Assembly (NCBI RefSeq): GCF_030817075.1
Contig: NZ_JAUSYU010000001.1
Coordinates: forward strand, 1,922,001 to 1,986,000
DNA from: Arthrobacter sp. V1I9
Lineage (GTDB): Bacteria; Actinomycetota; Actinomycetes; Actinomycetales; Micrococcaceae
Direction of reading: 5' to 3'
Length of the DNA: 64,000 nucleotides
The notes under the pieces were generated by a model. That model saw only the letters and a list, made by a program, of their open reading frames with translations, was not told where the DNA came from and searched no databases. Shown in pieces: positions 53,901-62,239 of this stretch. The translations under genes and the position numbers were made by a program. How positions within the stretch are numbered: position 1 is the stretch's first letter; every line of letters begins with the position of its first letter.

Positions 53901-56662
53901 AGCTGTGCCCGCAGGTTCATGCCAGGGGTACGCGCCAAGTAGTACAGACGGTCCCCGTTCTGCAGTTCAGTCATCTGCTTCTCGAACACGTAGTTGAACG
54001 TGCTGCCCAGCAGCCCGCCGAAGAGGTTGGTCCGCTCTGCCAGGCCGCCGACCCAAAGGTCGACGTCTTCAAGGCCCGTCCTTGTCGATCCTTCTGCATC
54101 TGCCCATGTTTCACCGATACCGTTCATGAACGCTGCAGCGTCCTCAGGTGGAACATCCCCTGCGATGGTATCCGGGTTGACGATGGCGCGGGCAGCTGCG
54201 CGCTTGGCTGCCAGCGTGGATGCCTGCGTGATGGTGGGGTGCTTGCCGTAGGCCGCCACGAAGTTGATCAGGGACTGGGGGTGCTTGAGGTTCTCCCCGA
54301 AATCGATCCAGTTCACGTAGGGCTTGAGCTGGCCGTCGTTGGTGGCCTCGTGGATTTCCTTACGCAGCGCGTTCAGCCTGGGGATGCCTTCAGAGCGGGC
54401 GCGTGTGATGTTGATTGCGGCGAGGTCGAGGGGGAGGCCCAGCAGGTTGTTCCGCAGGGTTTCCGTGACGTATTCGTCCAGTTCGTTGCCGGCCTGGTCC
54501 GACATGCCCATGACGACGCTGCCCGCAGCCTGCTCAGGGGTCAGCTTGCCGGCATCGCCGCCGTCAAAGTAGGCCGGCGGATTCAGGAAACCCTCCAGCA
54601 GTGAAATGTCATTCACCGAACCGGCGATGTCATCCGAGGTCCCGTAGGTCCCGTCGGTTCCGGGTTTGTGTTCGTTGCGCCGGGAGATGGTCTCGGTGAG
54701 CATCGAGTGGCCGAACCGGTAGACGGCGTGGGCAAACTCGGCCGTGACGGCCGGGTTGATATCGGTTTCGGTGAAGGCGAATGGCTGGAACGGGTTGATG
54801 GCCGGCTGTACCTTGCGGGCGAAGTCCTCGAACACAATGTGCTGGTACTCCATCTCCGTGATGAAGCGGGCTGCCTGGAAGATGCGCTCCCCGTAGTCGA
54901 ACGTGGACCCGCTGACCGCCTCATAGCTGGCGCGAAGTGCCGCATTCTCCGGCTTCGCCAGCGTGGCTTTGACGTCATCGACAAGCCGGTCATGCTCTGA
55001 ATGGAACACCTGGTGAATGGCAGTCAGGCCGATGTTTTCGTTGACACGCCCGTCACCGGCAATGAAGTGGGCGTTGAGCATCTCGTCGTCGTACGTACCA
55101 GCGGGCTGGCTGGCAAAGTCAGCCGAGGCCGTCGTATCCTCGTCCGGCTGCGGGGCAACAGGCGGGGTGTCCGGCCGGTGGTCTGTGTCCTTGGCCGACG
55201 GGTCGGCATTGTGCGCGATATCGGTCAGGAACGGGGTATTGAAGTAACGCACGTTTGCCGGCACAAGGGTCCCCGCGCCTCCGTTGGCAGCCGGGTCGAT
55301 TTCCACTTCCCCTGTTGCCGTTACGAACTTCGGGAAACCGTTGGCTCCCGGAATGAAATTTCCGTAAAGGTCGACGGCCAGCATTGGGACGTTCAGGACG
55401 TCCTTGTCCAACAGTTGGATGCCGAGCAGCTCGCGCGCCTGCTTTTTCGTGGATTCCCACGTGGCCATGCCGCTTGCTTCCGGCGTGCCGGGCATGCCCC
55501 CGAGCATCTTGCCGGTGGACACGGGCTGGCCGGCAGCGTTCTTGGCGTATTCGCGCAGGAAGACCTGGTGGGAGGCGTGCGAGGTGTAGGTCTGGCTCTG
55601 ATCCACCCATGGGGAGTCCGTGTTCAGGGCGTCCTGCACGTCGTCGCTGGTGTCGTTCGGAGTGCCGTTGTCCTGGTTCTGGCCGCGGGTGAGGACCATG
55701 AAGCGGAGCTGAGGGGGAAGGTTATCGGCCGTAGTGGCGATGTTGTGGTCCGGCCCGGCGATCAACGGATCATCGGCCTTCAGTGGTACGTAAACCGTTC
55801 CTCCTCCCTTCACCGTTTGGTCGATGCCGTGGTCGAAGAACTGTCCGAACAGGGTGAACATCGAGTTGTAGGGTGGCGACAAACCGACGTCGGTGGTGAC
55901 GTTGGGGATAAAGAGCGTGCTGTGGGACGGGACGCAACCGGCCGGAGCAGCTGCCACCGGCGGTTCTGCGAGCGGATCGGGGTCCGTGGTGCACGGCTTG
56001 ACACCTTCATTGCCCTGAGTGCGCACGGGATTGCCGGCAGCCGAAACGGCGGCCGGGTTGGTCGACGTCTGGTCCACGATGAGGTTGCTGATGACGCGCG
56101 GCTGGGAATCGAAGACGTCCCCGGATTTCTGGGAGTAGCTCGTGTCCACCGCGGTTCCGCGCGGATTGGCAGTGCCGCTTTCAGCGTCGCGGAACGACTT
56201 GGAGGTCAGCCGCGGAAATACCAGGTCGGCGGCGCCGAAGGTTTCCTGGCCGGGCTGGAGGTTATTGCAGCTCCCGTCCACGGTCCGGAGACCGAACGAC
56301 AGCAGGGGGCTGGCCAGCTGGTTCGGGCCGGTGCCCACGAGGGCGCCGCAGGGTCCGGTTTCCGACGTCGTGTTCACGACGTGGGCCTCGGCAATTTTGA
56401 TCTGTTTCAGGATGAAGGACAGATCCGCAGGGGTTACGGTGAATCCGGCGCCGACAGGTGCCTGTACCGCGTTGGCCGCCACCACAGGCAATCCCATCGC
56501 CGCGGGGATCACAAGAGTGGTTGCCGCCGCAACCACCCTGAAGGAAACCGGCTGCTGGCGTCGTTTGTCGCGTCGCAGCCGCCGGTTCAAAGGCACATCC
56601 GTGAGGGCTGCGGATCGACTTTGATCCGCGCCGCCGTCTGACTTCCAGCCAAAGAGTTTCAA
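50987..56662 (-). CDS. Giant secreted haem peroxidase with RTX, Fn3, Ig-like and FG-GAP repeats
   Basis: About 1891 residues. A positively charged N-terminus (NRRLRRDKRRQQ) precedes a signal helix (about 42-65). An animal-type haem peroxidase domain follows: distal site FGQFFDHGID (about 276-285), HSEHDRLVD, proximal-type YRFGHSM (about 647-653), NITRARSEGIPRLNALR. RTX-like GGxGxDxxxGG repeats lie at about 1007-1144 and again near 1315, then an Fn3 domain (about 1451-1547), an Ig-like domain (about 1548-1634) and five 50-residue FG-GAP units (DxNGDGRxD) to the end. It is probably cell-surface or released, calcium-binding. TTG 56662 is the preferred start (AGGTG upstream); ATG 56701 or 56776 are alternatives. 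Confidence 0.88.
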   Translation of the reverse strand: MKLFGWKSDGGADQSRSAALTDVPLNRRLRRDKRRQQPVSFRVVAAATTLVIPAAMGLPVVAANAVQAPVGAGFTVTPADLSFILKQIKIAEAHVVNTTSETGPCGALVGTGPNQLASPLLSFGLRTVDGSCNNLQPGQETFGAADLVFPRLTSKSFRDAESGTANPRGTAVDTSYSQKSGDVFDSQPRVISNLIVDQTSTNPAAVSAAGNPVRTQGNEGVKPCTTDPDPLAEPPVAAAPAGCVPSHSTLFIPNVTTDVGLSPPYNSMFTLFGQFFDHGIDQTVKGGGTVYVPLKADDPLIAGPDHNIATTADNLPPQLRFMVLTRGQNQDNGTPNDTSDDVQDALNTDSPWVDQSQTYTSHASHQVFLREYAKNAAGQPVSTGKMLGGMPGTPEASGMATWESTKKQARELLGIQLLDKDVLNVPMLAVDLYGNFIPGANGFPKFVTATGEVEIDPAANGGAGTLVPANVRYFNTPFLTDIAHNADPSAKDTDHRPDTPPVAPQPDEDTTASADFASQPAGTYDDEMLNAHFIAGDGRVNENIGLTAIHQVFHSEHDRLVDDVKATLAKPENAALRASYEAVSGSTFDYGERIFQAARFITEMEYQHIVFEDFARKVQPAINPFQPFAFTETDINPAVTAEFAHAVYRFGHSMLTETISRRNEHKPGTDGTYGTSDDIAGSVNDISLLEGFLNPPAYFDGGDAGKLTPEQAAGSVVMGMSDQAGNELDEYVTETLRNNLLGLPLDLAAINITRARSEGIPRLNALRKEIHEATNDGQLKPYVNWIDFGENLKHPQSLINFVAAYGKHPTITQASTLAAKRAAARAIVNPDTIAGDVPPEDAAAFMNGIGETWADAEGSTRTGLEDVDLWVGGLAERTNLFGGLLGSTFNYVFEKQMTELQNGDRLYYLARTPGMNLRAQLEGNSFAELVMRNTNAQALKADAFATADCKFELKNLAGTRDGFTLSGNTVADDADSECNETALLIRMPDGTIKYRASNTEDPAGINGQGVYNGTAGADRIYGGVDNDTFWGGEGNDIIEGGDGADVALGGEGSDIITDFAGDDIHKGGPGNDAIDGGPGLDILMGGDGSDFTNGGENDNETFAGEGNDFAIAGKGQDAVIAGGGDDWMEGGESPDLLIGDSSNLFFLDDSEKPGHDILIGQGGDDDYDMEGGDDIGLAGPGIEKVAGGSGYDWEIGLHDPQPQDADLSLQILPLDVLQIGVRDRYNEVEALSGGPLNDKLRGDDTIPSQGGGEGFIGCNVLDVHGVDRISGLSDLIPAEARTTRIADVIAASASKDCPILDSSENAMAWADGNILLGGGGSDIIEGRGGNDIIDGDRYLNVRLSVKNDAGEVIGSATGMTAQYLKNEAGALTGATLQADVYAGKVDPGNIEAVREILSTSGGTDKAVFSDIEVNYTVTEGNGVTTVTHNNAGPDGTDTLRNIETLVFADSIAPNAPTGVTAVTGDAQATVNFSAAEAGGITEEFSVKVINVATGAQVGELRTAAGDATSLVVTGLTNGVQVRFEVTATNGHGSSPAAVSNAVTPAVPVLVTAVPTITGAAVVGGVLSANTGVWGPAPVTYSYQWFGNGTAIGGATAATYTLQAGDAGKAITVRVTGSKAGYATASQTSAPVTAANVVGVPTALRDFNGDGKTDLLARDSSGVLWTYMGNAAGQFPTRVRAGGGWNVMNAISSSGDVNGDGRADLLARDSSGVLWSYLGNGAGIFPNRIRVGAGWNTMNALSASGDVNGDGRADLLARDSSGVLWSYLGNGAGIFPNRIRVGAGWNTMNAISASRDLNGDGRADLLARDSSGVLWSYLGNGAGIFPNRIRVGAGWNTMTAISGAGDLNGDGRTDLVARDSRGTLWSYLGNGAGVFPTRVSAGAGWNTMSAIS
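51004..51753 (-). repeat. Five tandem 150-bp FG-GAP repeats
   Basis: The 150-bp unit (50 codons) recurs with the same phase at about 51000, 51150, 51300, 51450 and 51600. The three central copies are nearly identical in DNA and the outer two have drifted. Each encodes SGVLWSYLGNGAG and a calcium-binding DxNGDGxxD loop. Confidence 0.9.
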
Positions 56663-56896
56663 GGCACACCTACCGCTAGGAGGGGGAGAGAACGGTGCCA
56701 TCGTCGGATGGGAGCCTCGTAAAAACCTTGTACCAGCACATGGCTGGCGCGTGAAGCACCCAAACCGGGGTCCCAATCGAACGATCTATGCACAAGGCGT
56801 GGCGCTCCCAGTCGGAGCGACAGTCGCGCAGTGGACGGTCCAAGACTGGTATCGTTATGTGTTCGTAACAATCCCGACTGAATTGCGTGTGAGTAT

Positions 56897-57715
56897 ATGC
56901 CTGCGGAATCCGCTAATGACGACAAGCCAAAACAGTTCCTTGGGCTAAGTGGCACCCAGACTATTGGCTCGGCCTTGGCCGCGGTGACCTCCGCCTTGGT
57001 TGGGTCCTTTCTCGGCGTCGCCGGAACACTCATCGGCGCCGCCCTCGGCTCTATTGTTGCCACGGTAGGCGCCGCTCTTTATGCCCGAACACTGAGTTCA
57101 GCCGCCACCATGGCACTCACTAAAATCCCTCAGCGAGGCAGGCAGGGCCGGCAAGCTGACGACGGCGACGTGCTCGCCGCCGTCGCTCCGGCCGGGAGTG
57201 GCGAACCTCAAGCCAAACCTGCGGGTAAGCGGCTCACCCCCAGGACCTGGATCAAGGTCGGGGCAGTCAGTGCTGCCGCATTCGTTCTCGCGATGGTCAG
57301 TCTCACCGCGGTCGAATTCGGCACCAATCAGCCCATCTCCAGCCTTGTCTCCTCGACGTCGAGCATCGACGACGGTGCGACCGAGCGCACGACCACACTC
57401 GGTACAGCATTGAGCGGCAATACGACTGTCCCCGGCGAGACAGACACCTCGACTGAAAACGTGGGGCAAGTCCCCGGGCAAGTCGAGAACAGCCCGCATG
57501 AAGAAGGTGGCCTGACAACGGACGACATCTCCGGCAGCGGGGACAGCGGCTCGATCGGAACCGAAGAGCCGGGAGCGAACGAATCAGGCGACACCCTGCC
57601 AGCGGACCCCGCCCCCGAAACCGAACAGGGCCTGGTGCCTGCCCCCGGGACCGAACCGACCTCGGAATCTGAAATCTTTTCGGATCCGGGATCGGCCGAA
57701 GAAACCACACCGTGA
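56897..57715 (+). CDS. Membrane protein of unknown function with acidic, low-complexity tail
   Basis: A 272-residue protein. Residues 22-65 form two small-residue-rich hydrophobic helices (SALVGSFLGVAGTLIGAALG). A basic loop is followed by a third helix (about 118-140), and the last 120 residues are rich in Gly, Ser, Thr, Glu and Pro and should be outside the membrane. I do not recognise it. It is divergent from the giant peroxidase gene across about 230 bp, which may hint at a shared control or surface role. The ATG lacks a strong ribosome site. Confidence 0.6.
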   Translation: MPAESANDDKPKQFLGLSGTQTIGSALAAVTSALVGSFLGVAGTLIGAALGSIVATVGAALYARTLSSAATMALTKIPQRGRQGRQADDGDVLAAVAPAGSGEPQAKPAGKRLTPRTWIKVGAVSAAAFVLAMVSLTAVEFGTNQPISSLVSSTSSIDDGATERTTTLGTALSGNTTVPGETDTSTENVGQVPGQVENSPHEEGGLTTDDISGSGDSGSIGTEEPGANESGDTLPADPAPETEQGLVPAPGTEPTSESEIFSDPGSAEETTP

Positions 57716-58428
57716 GGGCAAAGACGGGGACACTGGCCGGATAGAAAGCTCCGTCCAATCGCCGCCCCCTATGGCAGCCCGAGCGGGCTGGCAGCCAACT
57801 GCGAAGCCTCCCGCGTTCCCGTTAAGACTCAACGCCAGGCATCTTTTTCGGAACAGCCATAGGTCTGTCGGGACGATTCACACGGATCTAGAATGGAGCA
57901 GTCCGCGATGCTCATGGGGCGGCGCTGCTGAGCGGACTACCGAAGTGCGGGTACATGTCGGGAAGGGCCAGCCATGGGCAGTGCGTCGGGGAAACCGAAT
58001 CAGGCGCTATCCGAAGGGGCCCCGGGGAGCCCCCTCCCCGCCCCGCGGATTCTCGCCCGCACCGGATTCGTCGTCATTGGCCTGGTCCACATCCTGACTC
58101 CCTCCATCGCCCCAAAGCCTGGTGGTCCCATCCTCAGGACGGGCTGCAGCATGAACCGCGCGGCACCTCTGGTGCTCAGCGAAGCCCCTGTCGAGGCCGT
58201 ACGATAGCCCGCTTTGAAGCAGAAGCTGGAAAAGGGAAGGAGGCGGGTTATTCAGGAGACCCGGGACAGAGCTGTATTTCAGTGCCAGGCAGGTCGAGGT
58301 GACCCGCGGAAATTCGTCGACTTTATCGAATCACGCGGCAAGAGGAACCGGTCGCGGATCCTGAAGCCGGGGGAACCCCCGATACCGGGAATGCCTGCCC
58401 CCGGGCGCAAGCTAAAGAGGAGAATGCC
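57716..58428. other. Gene-poor gap with a DUF1206-like remnant
   Basis: About 700 bp before the CBS gene. It holds the fragment described at 57974-58207 and several short frames without family features. The CBS gene's ribosome site (AGAGGAG) lies at its right end. Nothing else was recognised. Confidence 0.5.
57974..58207 (+). pseudogene. Possible DUF1206 remnant
   Basis: A 77-codon frame after GGAAGGGCC and ATG. Residues around LARTGFVVIGLVHIL look like the first membrane helix of DUF1206 proteins, but the frame then turns into low-complexity Pro/Gly sequence and stops, where the family normally has five more helices. It is either decayed or a chance match. Confidence 0.35.
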
Positions 58429-58845
58429 ATGACCACAGCACGTGAAATTATGACCGGCGGCGTTGAATGCATCGGTGAAAAGGAGACTTTGGAGGCAGCG
58501 GCACGGAAGATGAAAGACCTAGACGTCGGCGCCCTGCCTATTTGTGGAGAGGACAACCGCCTCAAGGGCATGATCACGGACCGGGACATCGTCATCAAGT
58601 GCTTTGCGGAGGGCGGAGATCCACGTACGGCGAAGGCCGGGGATTTTGGCCAGGGCAAGCCGGTGACAATAGGCGCCGACGATTCCATCGAAGAAGCGAT
58701 CAGGGTAATGGGAGAACATCAGGTGCGCCGGTTGCCGGTCATTGACGGCCATGACCTGGTGGGGATACTTACCCAAGCGGACGTCGCTCGCCACTACCCG
58801 GAGGACAGGGTGGGGGAACTTGTCGAACTCATCTCCTTCTACTGA
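58429..58845 (+). CDS. CBS-domain protein, Hrp1-like
   Basis: A 138-residue protein consisting of two CBS domains (about 1-62 and 72-130). MTTAREIMTGGVECI and GMITDRDIVIKC belong to the first, LVGILTQADVARHYPE to the second. This is the size and look of mycobacterial hypoxic response protein 1 (Rv2626c). CBS pairs usually bind adenine nucleotides, though Hrp1 itself does not clearly do so. The role here is unknown. A clear AGAGGAG precedes the ATG and a terminator follows, so it is a single-gene unit. Confidence 0.88.
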   Translation: MTTAREIMTGGVECIGEKETLEAAARKMKDLDVGALPICGEDNRLKGMITDRDIVIKCFAEGGDPRTAKAGDFGQGKPVTIGADDSIEEAIRVMGEHQVRRLPVIDGHDLVGILTQADVARHYPEDRVGELVELISFY

Positions 58846-58881
58846 CGCGTCGAGGGTTGTTCCCGGTAGCGTTTGACCCCG

Positions 58882-58913
58882 GAAAGCCCGCCGGCCCCCA
58901 ACGGTGGGCTTTC
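58882..58913 (+). terminator. Terminator after the CBS gene
   Basis: GAAAGCCC pairs with GGGCTTTC (plus an inner CCG/CGG), followed by TTT. Confidence 0.8.
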
Positions 58914-59037
58914 TTTGTGCCCACCCCTCAGCGGCCGGTGTCGCCTTTAGTAGGGCATCTACAAAATAGCGGCACGCGACCGCCAGTAACGTCGGCAGTA
59001 CATTAGATTCCGCTTGTACAACCCCGACAGGACCACC

Positions 59038-59682
59038 ATGAGCAACACCGACACTGCCGTCAAAAACTCCAACCCCAGCCGGCGCCGCCGCTGGAACGCC
59101 ACCGACCTTGGGCTGATCGCCGTTTTCGCTGCCCTCGTCGCGGGCGCCGCGCTCGTGCCCGGACTGGCCGTCAACGGCTTCGGCGTCCCCATCACCTTCC
59201 AGACCCTTGCCGTGATGCTCACCGGGCTGGTCCTTGGCCCGGGACGCGGCTTCGCCGCCGTCGGACTCTACGTCCTCCTTGGCCTCGCCGGCTTACCCAT
59301 CTTCAGCCAGGGCCGCAGCGGCTTGGGCATCCTTGCAGGCCCCTCCGCCGGGTACATCATCGCCTTCCCCATCGCCGCGCTGGTGGTCGGATGGCTGGCC
59401 ACCGTGGTGATTCGCAGGACCACCAAAACCCGCGCCCTGTGGCTGTTCCTGTCCGCCACCATCACCAGCGTTGTGTTCGTGCACTCACTCGGCATCGCCG
59501 GGATCGTCCTGAACACCAAGGCCACCCTCGAACAGGCCTTCCTGAGCGATGTCGTCTTCTACCCGGGCGACGTGGTCAAGAACATCCTCGCGGCGGTTAT
59601 CGCCGTCGCCCTCCACCGCGCCTTCCCGGACATCCTGGTCCGCCGCGTGCGGCGGAGCGTGCCCCGGTTCACGAAGGCCTGA
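59038..59682 (+). CDS. bioY: Biotin ECF transporter S component
   Basis: A 214-residue membrane protein with six hydrophobic helices. The family motifs FGVPITFQTLAVMLTGLVLGP and GLAGLPIFSQGRSG are typical of BioY, the biotin-binding S unit. ATG 59038 has AGGA at good spacing. It begins the bioYMN operon, 11 bp before the ATPase gene. No BirA or BioQ site was recognised upstream. Confidence 0.92.
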   Translation: MSNTDTAVKNSNPSRRRRWNATDLGLIAVFAALVAGAALVPGLAVNGFGVPITFQTLAVMLTGLVLGPGRGFAAVGLYVLLGLAGLPIFSQGRSGLGILAGPSAGYIIAFPIAALVVGWLATVVIRRTTKTRALWLFLSATITSVVFVHSLGIAGIVLNTKATLEQAFLSDVVFYPGDVVKNILAAVIAVALHRAFPDILVRRVRRSVPRFTKA

Positions 59683-59693
59683 GGCGAACACCG

Positions 59694-60425
59694 ATGCCCG
59701 TAGTCACCTTTGACCAGGTAACAGTCGCAGTCGAAACGGACCACAGCCCGGAGCCGAAGGTCCTTCTTGACGCACTCAACCTCAAGCTCAAGGAACGCCG
59801 CGTTGGTGTTATCGGCGCCAATGGCTCCGGGAAGTCCACGCTGCTGCGCCTGCTCAACGGCCTCGTGCAGCCCACGGCGGGCACGGTCTCGGTCGACGGC
59901 GACGATACAGTCCGTGCCGTCCGGAACGTCCGCAGGAACGTCGGCTTTGTCTTCACCGATCCACTGTCCCAGCTGGTGATGCCCACGGGACGGGAGGACG
60001 TGGAACTGTCACTGCGCCGCTCCATCAAGAACGGCGCGGAGCGGCGCAGGGCGGCCGAGACCGCCTTGGAGCGGCTGGGGCTTCTGCGCCTCGCAGACCA
60101 GAGCATCTACGAATTGTCCGGCGGTGAACGCCAGCTGATGGCGCTCGCCGCCGTACTCGCAGTGGACCCCGCCGTACTGGTGCTGGATGAGCCGTCCACC
60201 CTCCTGGACCTCCGCAACCGGGAACTCCTTCGCAGAACTCTGTCCGGACTGGAACAGCAGATCATCATGTCCACCCACGACCTCGACCTCGCCCTGGAGA
60301 TGGACCGGGTATTGGTCATCGAAGACGGAAAGGTCGCGTTCGACGGCGGCCCGGCGGAGGCTGTGGCGGCGTACCGTGCCCTGTGCACAGACGGCCTGCA
60401 GGCCCAGGGACCGGGCAGCCGATGA
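59694..60425 (+). CDS. bioM: Biotin ECF transporter ATPase
   Basis: A 243-residue ABC ATPase: Walker A GANGSGKST, signature LSGGERQLM, Walker B VLVLDEPSTLLD and switch His in STHD. Position between bioY and a T-component gene makes it BioM. It overlaps bioN by ATGA. Confidence 0.92.
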   Translation: MPVVTFDQVTVAVETDHSPEPKVLLDALNLKLKERRVGVIGANGSGKSTLLRLLNGLVQPTAGTVSVDGDDTVRAVRNVRRNVGFVFTDPLSQLVMPTGREDVELSLRRSIKNGAERRRAAETALERLGLLRLADQSIYELSGGERQLMALAAVLAVDPAVLVLDEPSTLLDLRNRELLRRTLSGLEQQIIMSTHDLDLALEMDRVLVIEDGKVAFDGGPAEAVAAYRALCTDGLQAQGPGSR

Positions 60426-61045
60426 GGGGCCACGGCTTTCTCCTGGCCAACTACGTGCCGGGGAATTCCTTTATCCACCGGTCACCGCTGGCGCTGAAGT
60501 TCCTCCTGGTGTTCGGCTGCGGCCTAGCATCGTTCATTATCCAGGACTGGCGTATTTCCGGCGCGGTACTGGCAGGGCTCGTTGGCCTCTTCCTGCTGAC
60601 GGGCGCCGGACTCAAACGGCTCTGGAGCGCCGTCCGCCCGCTCGCCGCCGTCCTGCTGGTGATCGGGCTCTTCCAGTGGTGGCAGCTGGGCGCACCCATT
60701 GCGGCCCGGATCGTCCTGAACATCCTCGTATGCGTGGTGGCGGCGTCGCTGCTGACCGCCACCACCCCGGTGCAGGCGCTCCTGGACGGAGTGGTCAAAG
60801 CGGTGGGTCCGTTCAAGAGGTTCGGTGCGGATCCCGAGCGGTTCGCCCTCACCATCGCCATCATGCTTCGGAGCATCCCCTACATCGCCGGCACGTTCGC
60901 CGACGTCCGGGATTCGGCCCGGGCAAGAGGGCTGGAGCGCAATCCGCGCGCCCTGATCCTGCCGGTCTTCATCACTTCCGTGGCCTTCGCCCGGCAGACA
61001 GGTGAGGCGCTCGCCGCCCGCGGTCTGGGCGAAGCCGAGGACTAA
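60422..61045 (+). CDS. bioN: Biotin ECF transporter T component
   Basis: A 207-residue membrane protein with about four to five helices and the coupling motifs DSARARGLERNP and AFARQTGEALAARGLG, which contact the ATPase. It is the last gene of the bioYMN set. The start overlaps the bioM stop. Confidence 0.92.
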   Translation: MRGHGFLLANYVPGNSFIHRSPLALKFLLVFGCGLASFIIQDWRISGAVLAGLVGLFLLTGAGLKRLWSAVRPLAAVLLVIGLFQWWQLGAPIAARIVLNILVCVVAASLLTATTPVQALLDGVVKAVGPFKRFGADPERFALTIAIMLRSIPYIAGTFADVRDSARARGLERNPRALILPVFITSVAFARQTGEALAARGLGEAED

Positions 61046-61060
61046 AACCCGACGGGCGAT

Positions 61061-62239
61061 CTACAGGCGCTCGTACCGCAGCAGCGCAGCCGTGCCCATG
61101 CCGCCGGCGATGCTGATCATGGCCAGCGCCAGGGTACCGGGTTCTCCGGCCCTGCGGGCCTGGGCCAGCAGGCGGGTCACCAGGACAGCACCCGACGCGC
61201 CGTACGCGTGGCCCAAAGCCAGCGCCCCGCCGTCGAGATTCACCAACTCCGGGTCAATCCCCAGCTCGTCAAGGCAGGCAAGGGTCTGGGACGCGAACGC
61301 CTCATTGAATTCCACCAGGCCCAGCTCATCCACGCCCGCGCCCGCCGCAGCCAGCACGTTGCGGGCTGCAGCGGCGGCACCGACACCAAGAAGCTGAGGT
61401 TCCACTCCCGCCGTCCCCGTACCAAGCACGAGCAGGCCGTCCGGCACCCCCAGGTCCCATGCCCGCTGCAGGGACGTGATGACGACGGCGGAGGCGGCGT
61501 CCGCGTCGAAGCAGGAGTTTCCCGCGGTGACAGTTCCCCCGTCCACGAAGGCGGGCGGGAACCGTGCCATCACCGCGGCAGTGAGCTTGCGCCGCGGCCC
61601 GTCGTCGGCACCAACAGTCCCCGCGCTGGTATCCAGCGGGACCAGCTCGCCGTGGAAAGTCCCGGCTTCTGCGGCGGCAAGAGCCAAGCGGTGGCTGCGC
61701 AGGGCGAACGCGTCCTGCCGTTCCCTGCTCACGCCGAACCTTCGCGCCACGTCTTCCGCGGCGACACCCATATCCGGGTCACCGAAGCTGTCCGGCACAA
61801 ACTGGGCCCGGGCGTAGAACTCCGGCCCGCCGTCGTCGTTCCGGTGCGCACGCAGGGGCGCGGTACTGGTGCTTTCCACCCCCCCCGCTAGGTACAGCGG
61901 ATTGCCACCAGCCGCCACCAGCCCGGCGGCGAGCACTATCGCATCAAGTCCGGAGCCGCACTGGCGGTCAACCGTAAGCCCGGGAACGCTGACCGGCAGG
62001 CCCGCTTCCAGCAGTGCAAGCCTGGCTACGTTCCCGCCCCCGCCCACCGCATTGCCGATCAGCACATCGGCGACAGCGCCCGGCGCCATTCCCGGGCCCG
62101 CCACGAGCTCCCGGAGCACCGGCGCCAGAAGCTCGTGGGCCCGGAGGTAACGCAAAGCGCCGTTGACGCGGCATACAGGAGTGCGGCGGGCCGCGACGAT
62201 GACGGGCTGGCGGTCCGGCGGAAGGAGCTCAGGCGCCAA
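61061..62239 (-). CDS. Thiolase-family protein lacking the second catalytic Cys
   Basis: A 392-residue thiolase. The nucleophile Cys94 (DRQCGSGLDA) and the His of LGHAYGASG are present. At the place of the usual CxGGGxG acid/base cysteine the sequence reads SIAGGMG, with Ser376. Loss of this Cys should weaken normal thiolysis, so it may be a thiolase-like condensing or lyase enzyme. It lies 3' of an AMP-ligase gene with an 11-bp overlap, which suggests the ligase makes its acyl-CoA. Confidence 0.85.
   Translation of the reverse strand: MAPELLPPDRQPVIVAARRTPVCRVNGALRYLRAHELLAPVLRELVAGPGMAPGAVADVLIGNAVGGGGNVARLALLEAGLPVSVPGLTVDRQCGSGLDAIVLAAGLVAAGGNPLYLAGGVESTSTAPLRAHRNDDGGPEFYARAQFVPDSFGDPDMGVAAEDVARRFGVSRERQDAFALRSHRLALAAAEAGTFHGELVPLDTSAGTVGADDGPRRKLTAAVMARFPPAFVDGGTVTAGNSCFDADAASAVVITSLQRAWDLGVPDGLLVLGTGTAGVEPQLLGVGAAAAARNVLAAAGAGVDELGLVEFNEAFASQTLACLDELGIDPELVNLDGGALALGHAYGASGAVLVTRLLAQARRAGEPGTLALAMISIAGGMGTAALLRYERL

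Noticed and set aside
55001..56641. Forward 546-codon frame inside the peroxidase region
   Set aside because: It is antisense to the giant peroxidase, has composition-driven Arg/Gly/Val repeats and no motif.
58213..58432. 72-codon basic frame before the CBS gene
   Set aside because: It overlaps the CBS ribosome site and start and shows no family features.
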